DNA of 64,000 nucleotides, from contig NZ_JAQBOF010000028.1 in assembly GCF_028288185.1 (NCBI RefSeq), positions 62,001-126,000 on the forward strand, given 5' to 3'. The stretch comes from Mucilaginibacter sp. (GTDB lineage Bacteria; Bacteroidota; Bacteroidia; Sphingobacteriales; Sphingobacteriaceae). Under the pieces are notes generated by a model. The model was given only the letters and a program-made list of their open reading frames with translations, did not search any database and was not told the DNA's origin. Made by a program: the position numbers and the translations under genes. Position 1 is the first letter of the stretch. The number at the start of each line of letters is the position of its first letter. Positions 1-8,926 of this stretch are shown in pieces.

Positions 1-986
1 GTTTCAATATCATCCGGGTTAATATTACCAATGGCATCACCCATGTCCGGTTGGTTGTCATACTGGCTGCCCAACGGGTTGTTGGTGTTGTTTTCCATTG
101 GCACACCATTAATTACATATAAGGGTTGTGTGGTTTGTGTTAAACTTGATTTACCCCGTATAATAACGTTTGATGATGAGCCTGGGCCACCTGCTATAGG
201 GCTAATATTTAAACCTGCAACTCTGCCTTCCAGGCTATTCATTACATTGGGTTCCCTGGCTTGGGTAAGTTCGGCCCCTTTTACTTCGGTAATAGAGTAG
301 CCTAATGCTTTTCTTTCTTTCTTGATACCTAATGCAGTTACAACAACTTCGCTAAGCTCTCTAGAGTCTTCATCCATCAGTACGCTCATTGGAGCTGGCG
401 ACAGAACGGTTACTTCTTTGCGGGTATAACCAATGTAGCTAAACACCAACACATCGCCCACATTAGCGTCAATGTCAAACTGGCCATTTACATTGGTTTG
501 TGTACCGCTTTGTGTACCTTTTACGGTAACGCTTACACCAATTAAAGGCTGCCCGCTGGCATCCCTTACCGCACCTGTTATTTTAATGGCTGTTTTTAAT
601 TCAGGATTAGCCAGGGTAAGTACGGGCATACTGCCTAAGTTTTGCGCAACGCCTATAAAATTACCTACCAGCTTAAATTGCAGTTGGGTTTTATCATGCA
701 ATTCGGTTAATACTTCGCTGAGCGGCTGTTTGTTTATATGCAACGTAAGGCCAGGTAATTTATTAATTATCTGGGCATCATAAACAAAGGTTACGCTTGC
801 TTGTTGCTCAATACGTTTAAATACTTGTTTTATACTTAAATTATCCACATTTAAGTTCATCTCCTGGGCACGGGTGCCCTTCGCGGCCAACATAGCGGCA
901 CAGCATACTTGAATTCCAATGATAATTGTTGTAATGCGCATGCATTTTCGAAGTATAGGCAATAATTTGCCGTAAAAATTCTTCAT
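1..986 (-). CDS. SusC/RagA-type TonB-linked outer membrane receptor, N-terminal part
   Basis: The reverse strand reads open from an ATG at 986 to the window edge, so about 328 N-terminal residues are visible and the beta-barrel is missing. An N-terminal hydrophobic signal is followed by an STN (secretin/TonB short N-terminal) domain, a carboxypeptidase-regulatory-like domain (YIGYTRKEV strand) and the start of the TonB plug (NVIIRGKSSL, then PLYVINGVP). STN-bearing receptors usually signal to an inner-membrane FecR protein, and a fecI-fecR pair lies directly upstream on the same strand, so this receptor probably both imports a ligand and triggers the sigma factor at 2245-2802. The ligand cannot be told. 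It is cut by the window, not broken. Confidence 0.93.
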   Translation of the reverse strand, partial: MKNFYGKLLPILRKCMRITTIIIGIQVCCAAMLAAKGTRAQEMNLNVDNLSIKQVFKRIEQQASVTFVYDAQIINKLPGLTLHINKQPLSEVLTELHDKTQLQFKLVGNFIGVAQNLGSMPVLTLANPELKTAIKITGAVRDASGQPLIGVSVTVKGTQSGTQTNVNGQFDIDANVGDVLVFSYIGYTRKEVTVLSPAPMSVLMDEDSRELSEVVVTALGIKKERKALGYSITEVKGAELTQAREPNVMNSLEGRVAGLNISPIAGGPGSSSNVIIRGKSSLTQTTQPLYVINGVPMENNTNNPLGSQYDNQPDMGDAIGNINPDDIE

Positions 987-1071
987 ATTTGTAATGGTTT
1001 TAATATTAATATTAAACTGAGCCTATGCTGTTAATGGGTCTCAAGCATGTTTACAGCCGGCTAATCTTATT

Positions 1072-1101
1072 CCGGGGGCATTTATGTTCCCGGTTTTTTT
1101 T
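1072..1101 (+). terminator. hairpin with T-run between fecR and the STN receptor
   Basis: CCGGG and CCCGG arms flank a short loop, followed on the plus strand by eight T. The flanking genes run the other way, where no U-run follows the stem. It may be an attenuating or stabilising stem between the anti-sigma and receptor cistrons, or a terminator for antisense transcription. Confidence 0.35.
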
Positions 1102-1126
1102 CTTAGCTTCTAAGAAAGAAAGTGCC

Positions 1127-2116
1127 TTATTTAACAACTACTGTACTGTCATTGGCCATTTTATAGTTAAAGTGTTTGGTAAAGCTTAATATTTCCATTA
1201 TAGTATCAAGGCGTTGATTGCCCAGTGTTATTGATATGCGTTCTTTTAAAAGGTCTTTGTCCTCAACCGTTATTTTGGTATTGTACTTCTTTTCTATCGC
1301 TTTAAATACATTGCTCAGATCTTCCTGGTCAAACACCAGCACGTTTTTACACCATAGGTTTACCACCGCTTCTTTGGTTATCGCTTTAACCACGTGTTTA
1401 GTTGTTCTGCTTAAAACAATCTCTTCTTTAGCTGTAAGCATAATAGCCGGTTTTGCAGGTTCGTTAGGTATAGTAATACCAACCTTGCCGGTAACTACGC
1501 TAACCTTGGTTGTTCCCTCACGTTTATAAGCGCGAATGTCAAACGACGTACCTAAAACAGTTACATTTAAGTTATTGGTTTTAACAATAAACGGATGGTC
1601 GGCCATGTGTTTAATATCAAAAAAGGCACGTCCCTCTAACAACTCTACCTCACGTACTTTTGCGTTAAAGGTTTTAGGATACTTAAATACCGAACCTGCA
1701 TTTAACCAAACTTTTGATCCATCGGCCAAAATGATCTGGATAACTTTGTTTGACGGAGCCTTAACTATCTGTTTTTCAACAGGCAATATTTGCTTGTCGG
1801 CAGATTGAAAAATAAAAATACCTATCAGCAAAATTGCCGCTATAGAAGCCACCGGCAATAATATGCGCCTTAAAGAAAAATTATGTTTTATAACTTTTTG
1901 TTGCTGCGCTTCTTTATCAAGTTGTATGCGCTGTTGCAGATTTTTAAATATGCGTTGTTTTATTTGTTCTTCCGTGTCGGGCAAATTGGTTTCCACAACT
2001 TCAACCCAGCCATCGTTTGTAGCATCATACCATTGATGAAGCATTTCTTTTTCTTCTGCAGACGCGGTACCTGCAAAATACTTTTGTGCCAGGCGCTTTA
2101 ATTCATTCGTGCTCAT
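1127..2116 (-). CDS. FecR-type anti-sigma factor, inner membrane
   Basis: A 329-residue protein with the usual FecR layout: an N-terminal cytoplasmic anti-sigma region (residues 1-80), one membrane segment at about 85-104, a periplasmic FecR domain around 120-215 with the typical LADGSKVWLN and LLEGRAFFDI strands, and a C-terminal DUF4974 region (about 255-325). In this family the periplasmic part contacts the STN domain of the receptor and releases the cognate ECF sigma. It sits between that sigma (upstream, 2245-2802) and an STN-bearing receptor (1-986) on the same strand, which is the standard cell-surface signalling arrangement. The length is normal for the phylum and no residues appear lost. 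Confidence 0.95.
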   Translation of the reverse strand: MSTNELKRLAQKYFAGTASAEEKEMLHQWYDATNDGWVEVVETNLPDTEEQIKQRIFKNLQQRIQLDKEAQQQKVIKHNFSLRRILLPVASIAAILLIGIFIFQSADKQILPVEKQIVKAPSNKVIQIILADGSKVWLNAGSVFKYPKTFNAKVREVELLEGRAFFDIKHMADHPFIVKTNNLNVTVLGTSFDIRAYKREGTTKVSVVTGKVGITIPNEPAKPAIMLTAKEEIVLSRTTKHVVKAITKEAVVNLWCKNVLVFDQEDLSNVFKAIEKKYNTKITVEDKDLLKERISITLGNQRLDTIMEILSFTKHFNYKMANDSTVVVK

Positions 2117-2244
2117 TTCAAAACTTTATTACCTTATTTTATACTATAGAGTATGGTGGGGGCAAAATACCCTTGGTGCAAAATGATTTTTTTTGAAATT
2201 AAATAGAGGGCCTGTGCAGTTAGGCCAAATTATAGGGAGGTTGC

Positions 2245-2802
2245 CTACAATATGAAGATTAAAAAATTACCCAGGCTGGTCCGTATTACTTTTAGCGCTT
2301 TTGTTAGGTGTCCTTCGGCAGTTTTTTGTGACATGTTTAATTGCTCGGCAACGTCAGCAAGCGACATGTCCTGTAGTTTGTTATATTGAAATACAAGGCG
2401 GCATTTCTCTGGCAGTTTATTTGATAATTCTGTAATTATTTCTAAGAGTATTTTATTGTCGACATCCATTTCGGATGTGGCCGCAATGCCTAATCGTCCA
2501 ATAATATCTTCCTGCTTTTTAGTATTTTTTTCTTTTGAGATAAATCGATAAACCGAGTAGCGGGTCATTGAAGCCAGGTAAGCAGCTAAAGATTTTATTG
2601 CCAGCGTTTCTCTTTTTTTCCAAAGGATAAAAAAAACATCCTGAACAATTTCTTCGGCTGCTTCTGTATCCTTTAATAACTTATAAGCAACGTAATATAA
2701 CTTATCCCAATACCGGTTATAGATCTCTGTAAATGCTAATTCATTTCCATCCCGAAGCAGTTGGGTTAATCCATCATCGTCAAGTAAATGAATAGTGCTC
2801 AC
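2245..2802 (-). CDS. ECF RNA polymerase sigma-70 factor (FecI-like, Bacteroides expansion type)
   Basis: A 185-residue ECF sigma. Region 2 lies at about residues 22-90 (FTEIYNRYWDKLYYVAYKLL followed by the EEIVQDVFFILWKKR motif). Region 4 with its helix-turn-helix is at about 130-175 (LPEKCRLVF, LADVAEQLNMSQKTAEGHL). It belongs to the FecI-like class that is held by a FecR anti-sigma, and fecR plus an STN receptor follow on the same strand. It should direct transcription of that receptor locus when the receptor binds its ligand. No clear -7 box was found just upstream, which fits expression that depends on an alternative sigma, but this is only an inference. Confidence 0.95.
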   Translation of the reverse strand: MSTIHLLDDDGLTQLLRDGNELAFTEIYNRYWDKLYYVAYKLLKDTEAAEEIVQDVFFILWKKRETLAIKSLAAYLASMTRYSVYRFISKEKNTKKQEDIIGRLGIAATSEMDVDNKILLEIITELSNKLPEKCRLVFQYNKLQDMSLADVAEQLNMSQKTAEGHLTKALKVIRTSLGNFLIFIL

Positions 2803-3040
2803 AGAGTTTTTAATTTAAAACGAATATAACATAAAATTAACGAAGGTGATAAATCCTTTAAATCAATAATGATATCACTGGTGCGCCGGCTGTCTGGTGC
2901 AACTATAGGGATGAGCAAATATTTGAAAAAGAGATCTCAACTTAAATCAGGGGAAAATAAAAAAAGAAGCCCCCCCGACCAGCTTTAAGATACTTACTGG
3001 AACGGTGTTTGCGCGACTTTATGAAGTTAAATAAGAAGCT

Positions 3041-3574
3041 ATGAAAAGCATCGGTAAATTATTGACGGTGTTTGCCCTGGCATTGCTTGGGGCGAAACAT
3101 GCAGGTGCGCAGGTCACCGAAAGTGACAAGGCCACCAAGATGGAGGAAGTAAAAAGCCTGGTTAACAGTGGAAGTTATACATTTGTTGCATCTAAGCGAA
3201 CGGATACAAAACGAGGCGGCGAGGCATTACCCGTCGGATACGTCCTCGATATTTCCAAAGATACCCTTGTAGCGCACCTGCCGGGCTATAAGCGCGCCAA
3301 CACGCAGGCGGCGGCCGCCGACAGTTCGTTGACCTGTACGCGGTTTACTTACCAGGCAATCCCCGAAAAGAACGGAGGCTGGTTGGTAACCATCCGTCCG
3401 TCCGGGGCCAATGTGGGTGATTTTGGTGCCGTTCGGGAACTGAAACTGGACATTTCGGACTTAGGCCATGCAACTTTATCCATTAGCGGCCGCAAGCCTA
3501 TTTCCTGTTATGGTTATATCAAACAGCATGGCGCTGAATTTCCGCCTGCCTCTGCATCCGTTCTGAGGAATTAA
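3041..3574 (+). CDS. DUF4251 family secreted protein
   Basis: 177 residues with a cleavable signal peptide (residues 1-23, ending AGAQ). The body matches DUF4251: the GYVLDISKDTLVAHLPGYKR strand pattern, then a KNGGWLVTI strand and a C-terminal ISGRKPISCYGYI segment. DUF4251 proteins are exported and common in Bacteroidota; their function is unknown. The gene stands alone between the sigma factor (divergent) and the DUF5686 gene. Its composition is odd: two consecutive 60-base blocks (3301-3420) are 62% G+C by direct count, against about 42% in a sampled block of the next gene. This suggests recent acquisition or a different codon history. Confidence 0.8.
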   Translation: MKSIGKLLTVFALALLGAKHAGAQVTESDKATKMEEVKSLVNSGSYTFVASKRTDTKRGGEALPVGYVLDISKDTLVAHLPGYKRANTQAAAADSSLTCTRFTYQAIPEKNGGWLVTIRPSGANVGDFGAVRELKLDISDLGHATLSISGRKPISCYGYIKQHGAEFPPASASVLRN

Positions 3575-3584
3575 AGATCCATTA

Positions 3585-3613
3585 TTAAAGCCGTTCCCTC
3601 CGAGCGGCTTTAA
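3585..3613 (+). terminator. hairpin downstream of the DUF4251 gene
   Basis: TTAAAGCCG and CGGCTTTAA form a perfect 9-bp stem 10 bases after the stop codon. No T-run follows immediately (a T-rich stretch appears about 40 bases later), so termination may be partial. Confidence 0.55.
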
Positions 3614-3971
3614 CATATGAAGTAAAAAACGGTAGGATAAAGCAGACTGCATTTTTTTGATTTTTTTCTTACGATCATAAGGTGGTCAATGGCTCCGTAT
3701 TTCCGTTAACAAGGACAGAATCATGTCCAAACAGGCAATTAAATCCTATTCAGTTATAAGTAGTAACCCGCCACGCCGAAATATGGGCAGCCCTAATAAT
3801 TCAATATTAGTACAGAATTGGCAAATATATTTGGGCCAATATATTCTTATTATACATTTCAAACACTTATTTGACAATACAGATACGCAACGGTCTTTTT
3901 GCTTCTAACAATTCACTTTAATTGATGAATTACTAACGAGGTGCAATAGAACTAAATATAAATGATCTGCT
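3614..3971. other. intergenic stretch without a credible gene
   Basis: 358 bases between the DUF4251 hairpin and the DUF5686 gene. A 61-codon open frame at 3723-3908 has no recognisable family and an A+T-rich, non-coding look. No repeat or clear -7 box was seen; the promoter of the following two-gene unit presumably lies here. Confidence 0.5.
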
Positions 3972-6581
3972 ATGTTTCCGAGTTTGAATTTTGTGTGCCA
4001 TAATAAGTTGAAAGAATTATATGTTTTTGTGTTGATTATTGCTCCTTTATGGTGTGCAGCCCAGCAAAAAGACACTCTTATAAAAAAGGAGGATAGTTTA
4101 AAAGTTACCCGCGTGAGCGGCCAGGTTACTGATGCTGTTTCAGGTCAATTACTTCCTTTTATTAGTATAGGCTTTACCGGCAGCAGTTATGAAACCATGT
4201 CTGACGGACAGGGCAAGTTCGTTTTAAGTGCGCCTGGTTCATTCAGCAGCATTACTATTTCCTATATAGGCTATCAAATCGTAACAAAAACAATAAAACC
4301 GGGCCAGCTTACTGGACTGCAAATCCGGCTCCAGAGGAGCCAAACCCAGCTTAAAGAGGTAATGATTACTTCGGGCAAAAGTAAACGATATCGAAACAAA
4401 GGAAACCCGGCCGTTGAACTCATTCAGCAGGTGATTAATCATAAAGACCAAAACAGGATGGAAAGCGCGGATTATTTGCAATATGATCAATACGAACGAT
4501 TAGCGTTATCCCTTTTCCATCTTTCGCCCAAACTGCTTAACAGCCATTTTTTCAGTAAATACAAATTTATGCTGGATACAGCACAAATTATCAACGGACA
4601 AGCACAAACATCGCTGCCGGTTTACTTTAGTGAAAAACGCTACCAGTATTATTATCGAAAAAATCCGATCAAATCTGTACAGGTGTTGAATGCGCAAAAG
4701 GAAATCAACATCATCAAATTTGTCGATACTGTTGGCCTGGACACCTACCTTAACCGATTATATGGTAACAATATAGATATTTATAACAATAATATTTTCA
4801 TCCTTACTAACCAGTTCCTAAGCCCGGTTGCTAATCATGCCCCAGATTTTTACAAGTTCTTTATTACAGATACTGTACAATCGGGCAAAGAAAAATTGGT
4901 CGAGATTAGTTTTACACCCCGAAATAAAGGGGACCTGTTATTTGAAGGAAAATTAATGGTCACCATGGACGGGCATTATGCTGTGGAGTCCTGTGAGCTA
5001 AACGTCAATAAACAAATCAATATCAATTTCATGCGAAGTCTGAAGGTTCGCCAGGATTTTAAAAAGTATCCTGATGGGCGTTATTATCTTACTAAAAGTG
5101 ATGTAAAAACTGATTTTGGTATTTTGAAAGATAAAGGTATAGGGTTATTTGGTGAACGGGCGGTATTTTATGAGCATTATAAATTGAACACACCGCTACC
5201 TGCCTTGTTTTATGAGGGTAAAAGTTCTCAAACTGCCATAAATTCAAACCAGGCTGATTCCGGCTATTGGCAAAAACATCGTCCGGATACCCTTACCTCC
5301 CGGCAAGTTAAAGTATATGCCGATTTCAATAGATTGGAAAATATGCCATCCTTTAAAAGGGCGACCTGGATCGCATCAACAATTACCGGGGGCTATGCCG
5401 ATTTAGGGGCGGTACAGGCGGGACCGTTCGATGCCACCTATTCTTTTAATTCTGTCGAAGGCTCCAGGTTCCGGATAGGCGGCAGAACAACACCTTTGTT
5501 TAATAAGTCCATATATTTAGAAGGCTATTCCGCTTATGGCATTAAGGATCAGCAATTAAAATATTACTTTGGTGGTTCCTTTTCCTTTAACCAAAAACCT
5601 TATTACCAGTTCCCCAATGATTATCTGAAAGTAAGCTACCAGTATGACATGGATATACCTGGGCAAAACTTTTTAATTGAAAAAGAGCAAAGTATACTGT
5701 TATCGATCCGAAGGGGGACGAGTGATTTTTGGTTATATAATAAAATTTTCAGAATCGATTATATAAAGGATTTCGAAAATCACTTTTCCTATAATGTTGA
5801 ATTTAAGAACTGGAACCAGCGACCTGCAGGGGCCCTAAATTACCAGGTCAATAATCAAGCAAACAGCCCGGTACTAAGTTTAACCACTACTGAACTTGAT
5901 CTGGGCCTAAAGTATGCACCTAATGAACATATTATGCAGGGTACCATGTACCGGCATACCATCGAAAGTAAATACCCCATTTTTAGTCTGCAAATTAACC
6001 ACGCGTTCAGCGGATTGCTTAACGGATCTTATAGTTATACGAATGTAAGCGCAAATATCTTTAAGCGCTTTTATTTATCACAGTTGGGGTATACCGATAT
6101 TACGCTCCAGGGAGGGGTTTTACTCGGCCAGGTTCCGTTCCCCTTGCTGAATATTATTCCCGCCAATCAAACCTACCTGTATGACCCTAACGCTTACAAT
6201 ATGATGAACTTTTTAGAGTTCGTCAGCGATCATTACGTTGGGTTAAACCTAACGCATAGTTTTGATGGTTTTTTTCTAAATAAAATACCATTAGTAGATC
6301 ATCTTAAACTCAGGGAGTTTTTTTCTCTTAAAATTTTATATGGGGGCCTGCGCAATGAAAATAATCCGCGCTATACCACTAATTTATATAAATTCCCGGC
6401 CAGCTTAAATGGCTCATCGGGAACCTATTCATTAGGTAGCACGCCTTATATAGAAGCAGGAGTTGGTATAGGAAATATATTTAAATTGATACGGATCGAT
6501 GTGATCCGCAGATTTAATTATCTCGATCATCCCGGCACAACTCCTTATGGCCTCCGTTTCAGTTTTAGTCCCGATTTTTAA
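3972..6581 (+). CDS. DUF5686 outer-membrane protein with carboxypeptidase-regulatory-like domain
   Basis: An 869-residue protein with an N-terminal signal segment (about residues 10-30), a carboxypeptidase-regulatory-like beta-sandwich at about 45-130 (VSGQVTDAVSGQLLPFISIG, then SDGQGKFVLS), and a long DUF5686 region to the C-terminus. The second half is rich in alternating aromatic strands and ends in a phenylalanine after a beta-strand (YGLRFSFSPDF), as in an outer-membrane barrel. The family is widespread in Bacteroidota and its substrate is unknown. The next gene, a DedA-glycosyltransferase fusion, begins 9 bases after the stop on the same strand, so the two probably form an operon acting on the cell envelope. 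Confidence 0.85.
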   Translation: MFPSLNFVCHNKLKELYVFVLIIAPLWCAAQQKDTLIKKEDSLKVTRVSGQVTDAVSGQLLPFISIGFTGSSYETMSDGQGKFVLSAPGSFSSITISYIGYQIVTKTIKPGQLTGLQIRLQRSQTQLKEVMITSGKSKRYRNKGNPAVELIQQVINHKDQNRMESADYLQYDQYERLALSLFHLSPKLLNSHFFSKYKFMLDTAQIINGQAQTSLPVYFSEKRYQYYYRKNPIKSVQVLNAQKEINIIKFVDTVGLDTYLNRLYGNNIDIYNNNIFILTNQFLSPVANHAPDFYKFFITDTVQSGKEKLVEISFTPRNKGDLLFEGKLMVTMDGHYAVESCELNVNKQININFMRSLKVRQDFKKYPDGRYYLTKSDVKTDFGILKDKGIGLFGERAVFYEHYKLNTPLPALFYEGKSSQTAINSNQADSGYWQKHRPDTLTSRQVKVYADFNRLENMPSFKRATWIASTITGGYADLGAVQAGPFDATYSFNSVEGSRFRIGGRTTPLFNKSIYLEGYSAYGIKDQQLKYYFGGSFSFNQKPYYQFPNDYLKVSYQYDMDIPGQNFLIEKEQSILLSIRRGTSDFWLYNKIFRIDYIKDFENHFSYNVEFKNWNQRPAGALNYQVNNQANSPVLSLTTTELDLGLKYAPNEHIMQGTMYRHTIESKYPIFSLQINHAFSGLLNGSYSYTNVSANIFKRFYLSQLGYTDITLQGGVLLGQVPFPLLNIIPANQTYLYDPNAYNMMNFLEFVSDHYVGLNLTHSFDGFFLNKIPLVDHLKLREFFSLKILYGGLRNENNPRYTTNLYKFPASLNGSSGTYSLGSTPYIEAGVGIGNIFKLIRIDVIRRFNYLDHPGTTPYGLRFSFSPDF

Positions 6582-6590
6582 TTTATAAAC

Positions 6591-8252
6591 ATGCCCCCAC
6601 AAATCGTTCAATATATCAGCGACTATAGTTACCTGGCTATATTTCTATTAATTTATTTGCAGGAAATAGGCGTACCTATTCCTTTACCCAATGAGCTGCT
6701 GATGTTATTCGCTGGTTACTTATCCTATAAAGGGATACTTTTTTTCTTTTTAGTTCTGCTGACCATTATAGGTGCAGATTTTACAGGAACGATGACCTTG
6801 TACCTCCTGTTTTATTTTTTCGGCAATTACCTGATGGCACATAAGCCGAAATGGATTCCTTTATCAACTGCGACACTTGACCGGTTAGAGGTAAAAGTTA
6901 CTAAAGGCGGCTGGTGGGCAGTATTTTTGTTCAGGATTACGCCCTTTATACGGGGTTATACTTCCGTAGCTTCCGGGCTTTTACGCTTAAAGCCGAAATG
7001 GTTCATTCCTATCGCCTGTATCTCCTCCGTCCTGGTATGCACAACCTATGTAACGCTTGGAGAAATATTTGGCCCTTATTGGAATGAAGTTGTGGCTAAA
7101 CTGAACACTTTTCGATATGAGGCTTTAGCCGTAGTCTTATTGATCATATCCATCTATAGCATATCTAAGCTAAACACCGTTTTAAAGGAAAAAAAGAAGA
7201 TCAAGGAAAAGCTGCAATATGAAAAGGAGCGGTTGATCAGGCTGCATATGGTTTCCGAAACCGCCTGGGTCACTCAAGGGCAGGGCGTACATACCGCCTA
7301 TATTGAATTAATGGAACTGCTGGCCGGTGATCGGGATATTATCCTCACTATCAATGGGAAAGGAAAAGGGAATGTTTTCCATTCGCATACTTACGGGCCT
7401 TATTATTTCTGGAAGGGTAGAAACTATAAAGGAAGACGGATACTAACTGCCCATGTTATACCGGACTCGAGTAAGGGTACTATTCCTTTTTGGAAACAAC
7501 TGTTACCACTGACCAGCTTATACTTAAAACTGGTTTATTCTTTTGCCGATGTCGTGATCGCCATTTCACCTACGGTTGAAAAAGCCATCAAGGATTTGGG
7601 TGTAAAATCTGACATCATACGAATCCATAACCCGGTATTGACAGAAAATTGGGCAAGAACAATTGAAAACAGAAAAAAAGGCAGGGAGCTATTAGGGATT
7701 AAGTTAGATGAAAAATTAATATTAGGGGTTGGGCAATTACAGGAAAGAAAAGGGGTGGAAGATTTTATTGATATGGCTGCGGCCATGCCGAACCATAAAT
7801 TTGTATGGGTTGGCGGTCGCCCCTGGGGCATGTTCACTGAAGGCATCCAGCGGATCAACAATCGGATAGAAAACGCCCCCTCCAATATATTTTTTACCGG
7901 TTTAAAGGCGTTGGAAGATATGTCGCCTATGTATGCAGCCGCAGATGTTTTTCTATTTCCTTCTTACCAGGAAAATTGCCCTTTGGCACCTTTAGAAGCA
8001 GCAGCAGCGGGTTTACCGGTAGTATTCAGGGATATTCCGGAGTATACAAGTTTATACACCAGCCCATACCTTAAAGCGGCCGATACGAATGATTTTATAA
8101 GGATAACACATCGCCTTTTAGCAGACAGTTCATTTTATGAAGAAAGTGTTCAAATTTCTGCGAAATTGATCACGGAGTTTGATAAAATAGAAATAAAAAC
8201 CAAGTTGATTGATCTGTATAAACAAACACTTCAGACTTATTACGCTGATTAA
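6591..8252 (+). CDS. DedA-family membrane protein fused to a GT4 glycolipid-type glycosyltransferase
   Basis: 553 residues with two clear halves. Residues 1 to about 195 form a DedA (SNARE-associated/VTT) membrane domain: the EIGVPIPLPNELLM re-entrant motif, the FLFRITPFIRGYTSVASG segment with its conserved arginines, and several membrane helices. A charged lysine-rich linker (about 196-222) leads to a GT4 glycosyltransferase with GVGQLQERKGVEDF and the E-x7-E sugar-nucleotide motif at E461/E469. This half resembles streptococcal glycolipid glucosyl/galactosyltransferases such as CpoA, from memory of that family. DedA proteins move lipid carriers or phospholipids across the membrane, so the fusion could couple glycolipid synthesis to flipping. 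No frameshift or stop separates the halves. It is probably co-transcribed with the DUF5686 gene. Confidence 0.85.
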   Translation: MPPQIVQYISDYSYLAIFLLIYLQEIGVPIPLPNELLMLFAGYLSYKGILFFFLVLLTIIGADFTGTMTLYLLFYFFGNYLMAHKPKWIPLSTATLDRLEVKVTKGGWWAVFLFRITPFIRGYTSVASGLLRLKPKWFIPIACISSVLVCTTYVTLGEIFGPYWNEVVAKLNTFRYEALAVVLLIISIYSISKLNTVLKEKKKIKEKLQYEKERLIRLHMVSETAWVTQGQGVHTAYIELMELLAGDRDIILTINGKGKGNVFHSHTYGPYYFWKGRNYKGRRILTAHVIPDSSKGTIPFWKQLLPLTSLYLKLVYSFADVVIAISPTVEKAIKDLGVKSDIIRIHNPVLTENWARTIENRKKGRELLGIKLDEKLILGVGQLQERKGVEDFIDMAAAMPNHKFVWVGGRPWGMFTEGIQRINNRIENAPSNIFFTGLKALEDMSPMYAAADVFLFPSYQENCPLAPLEAAAAGLPVVFRDIPEYTSLYTSPYLKAADTNDFIRITHRLLADSSFYEESVQISAKLITEFDKIEIKTKLIDLYKQTLQTYYAD

Positions 8253-8402
8253 TTAATACTGTTATAAGATTAAATATTAAATTAAAAAAGCTTTATTATT
8301 CAACCTACGAATAACTTCAATAGAACTATTTGATCATCCCCCAATGGTTACTTGGTTGATACGATTAAATACGATTAATCTTTTATTTCATAGTAACTTT
8401 TG

Positions 8403-8474
8403 TGCTCCCGACGAGATTCGAACTCATATCGATGGTACCGGAAACCATAATTCTATCCATTGAACTACGGGAGC
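8403..8474 (-). tRNA. tRNA-Arg (anticodon CCG)
   Basis: A full cloverleaf folds on the reverse strand: acceptor GCTCCCG/CGGGAGC, D-arm GTTC/GAAT, anticodon stem ATGGT/ACCAT around loop TTCCGGT (anticodon CCG, reading CGG), and T-arm ATGAG/CTCGT around TTCGAAT. The discriminator base is A. The 3' CCA is not encoded. Confidence 0.95.
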
Positions 8475-8484
8475 AATTGTGGGG

Positions 8485-8492
8485 CAAATATA
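8485..8492 (-). promoter_or_regulatory. -7 promoter box of tRNA-Arg
   Basis: TATATTTG on the reverse strand matches the Bacteroidota -7 consensus TAnnTTTG and ends 11 bases before the mature tRNA 5' end. No good -33 element was seen. Confidence 0.5.
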
Positions 8493-8581
8493 TAAAATTG
8501 ATTTTACCTGTATGGGTTCGGGTTTAAATATAAAATTACAAGGGCAGGGCAGCTCTACTTTTATAAGCGACCCATTTTTCG

Positions 8582-8589
8582 TATCTTTG
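8582..8589 (+). promoter_or_regulatory. possible rightward -7 box upstream of the tandem repeat
   Basis: TATCTTTG is an exact TAnnTTTG match. If used, the transcript would cross the 42-bp repeats and reach the metallophosphoesterase with a leader of about 330 bases. No -33 element is evident. Confidence 0.3.
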
Positions 8590-8710
8590 ATTGATTCCCC
8601 AAAACGTACTTTGTAATACTTTATGCATCAATTTTTACAATTGGTAAATCCGGTAAAAGCCACGGCTTGTTTTGTTAAATATTTGATTTTAAACAACTTA
8701 ACTAAAATGT

Positions 8711-8852
8711 TTACTACCGATATAAACCTTAATGCCCGATAAACGCCATTTTTTACTACCGGTATTAAGCCCGATACCCGGAAAACGCCATTTTTTACTA
8801 CCGGTAAAACGCCCAATGCCCGATAAATGGTAATTTTTACTACCGGTAAAAG
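8711..8852. repeat. 42-bp tandem repeat, three units plus a partial fourth
   Basis: The word TTACTACC starts at 8711, 8753, 8795 and 8837, exactly 42 bases apart. Units also share a CCCGATAAACGCCATTTT-like tail with substitutions, and three of the four carry TACCGGTA. The reverse strand stays open across the array (42 is a multiple of three) and would repeat LPVVKNGV-like peptides, but the frame matches no family I recognise. Confidence 0.85.
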
Positions 8853-8926
8853 CAATGACACAGGTGTGACCAAGTTTTTGATTTAATTTAAAATATTATC
8901 GGTAGTCAGTCGTCTACCCCTATATA

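Noticed and set aside
3723..3908. 61-codon open frame upstream of the DUF5686 gene
   Set aside because: No family, no signal or domain, A+T-rich and irregular composition; more likely leader or promoter DNA.
3041..8474. A genomic island integrated at tRNA-Arg
   Set aside because: The tRNA 3' end faces this region, but I found no integrase and no convincing second copy of the tRNA end; the CCCGACCAG at about 2977 is too short a match.
8711..8852. A CRISPR array
   Set aside because: The 42-bp units are contiguous diverged repeats without unique spacers, and no cas genes are present.
8628..8873. 81-codon reverse frame across the 42-bp repeats
   Set aside because: It exists because the repeat period is a multiple of three; no recognised family, and the repeat explains the open frame. 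Kept only as a possibility in the repeat finding.
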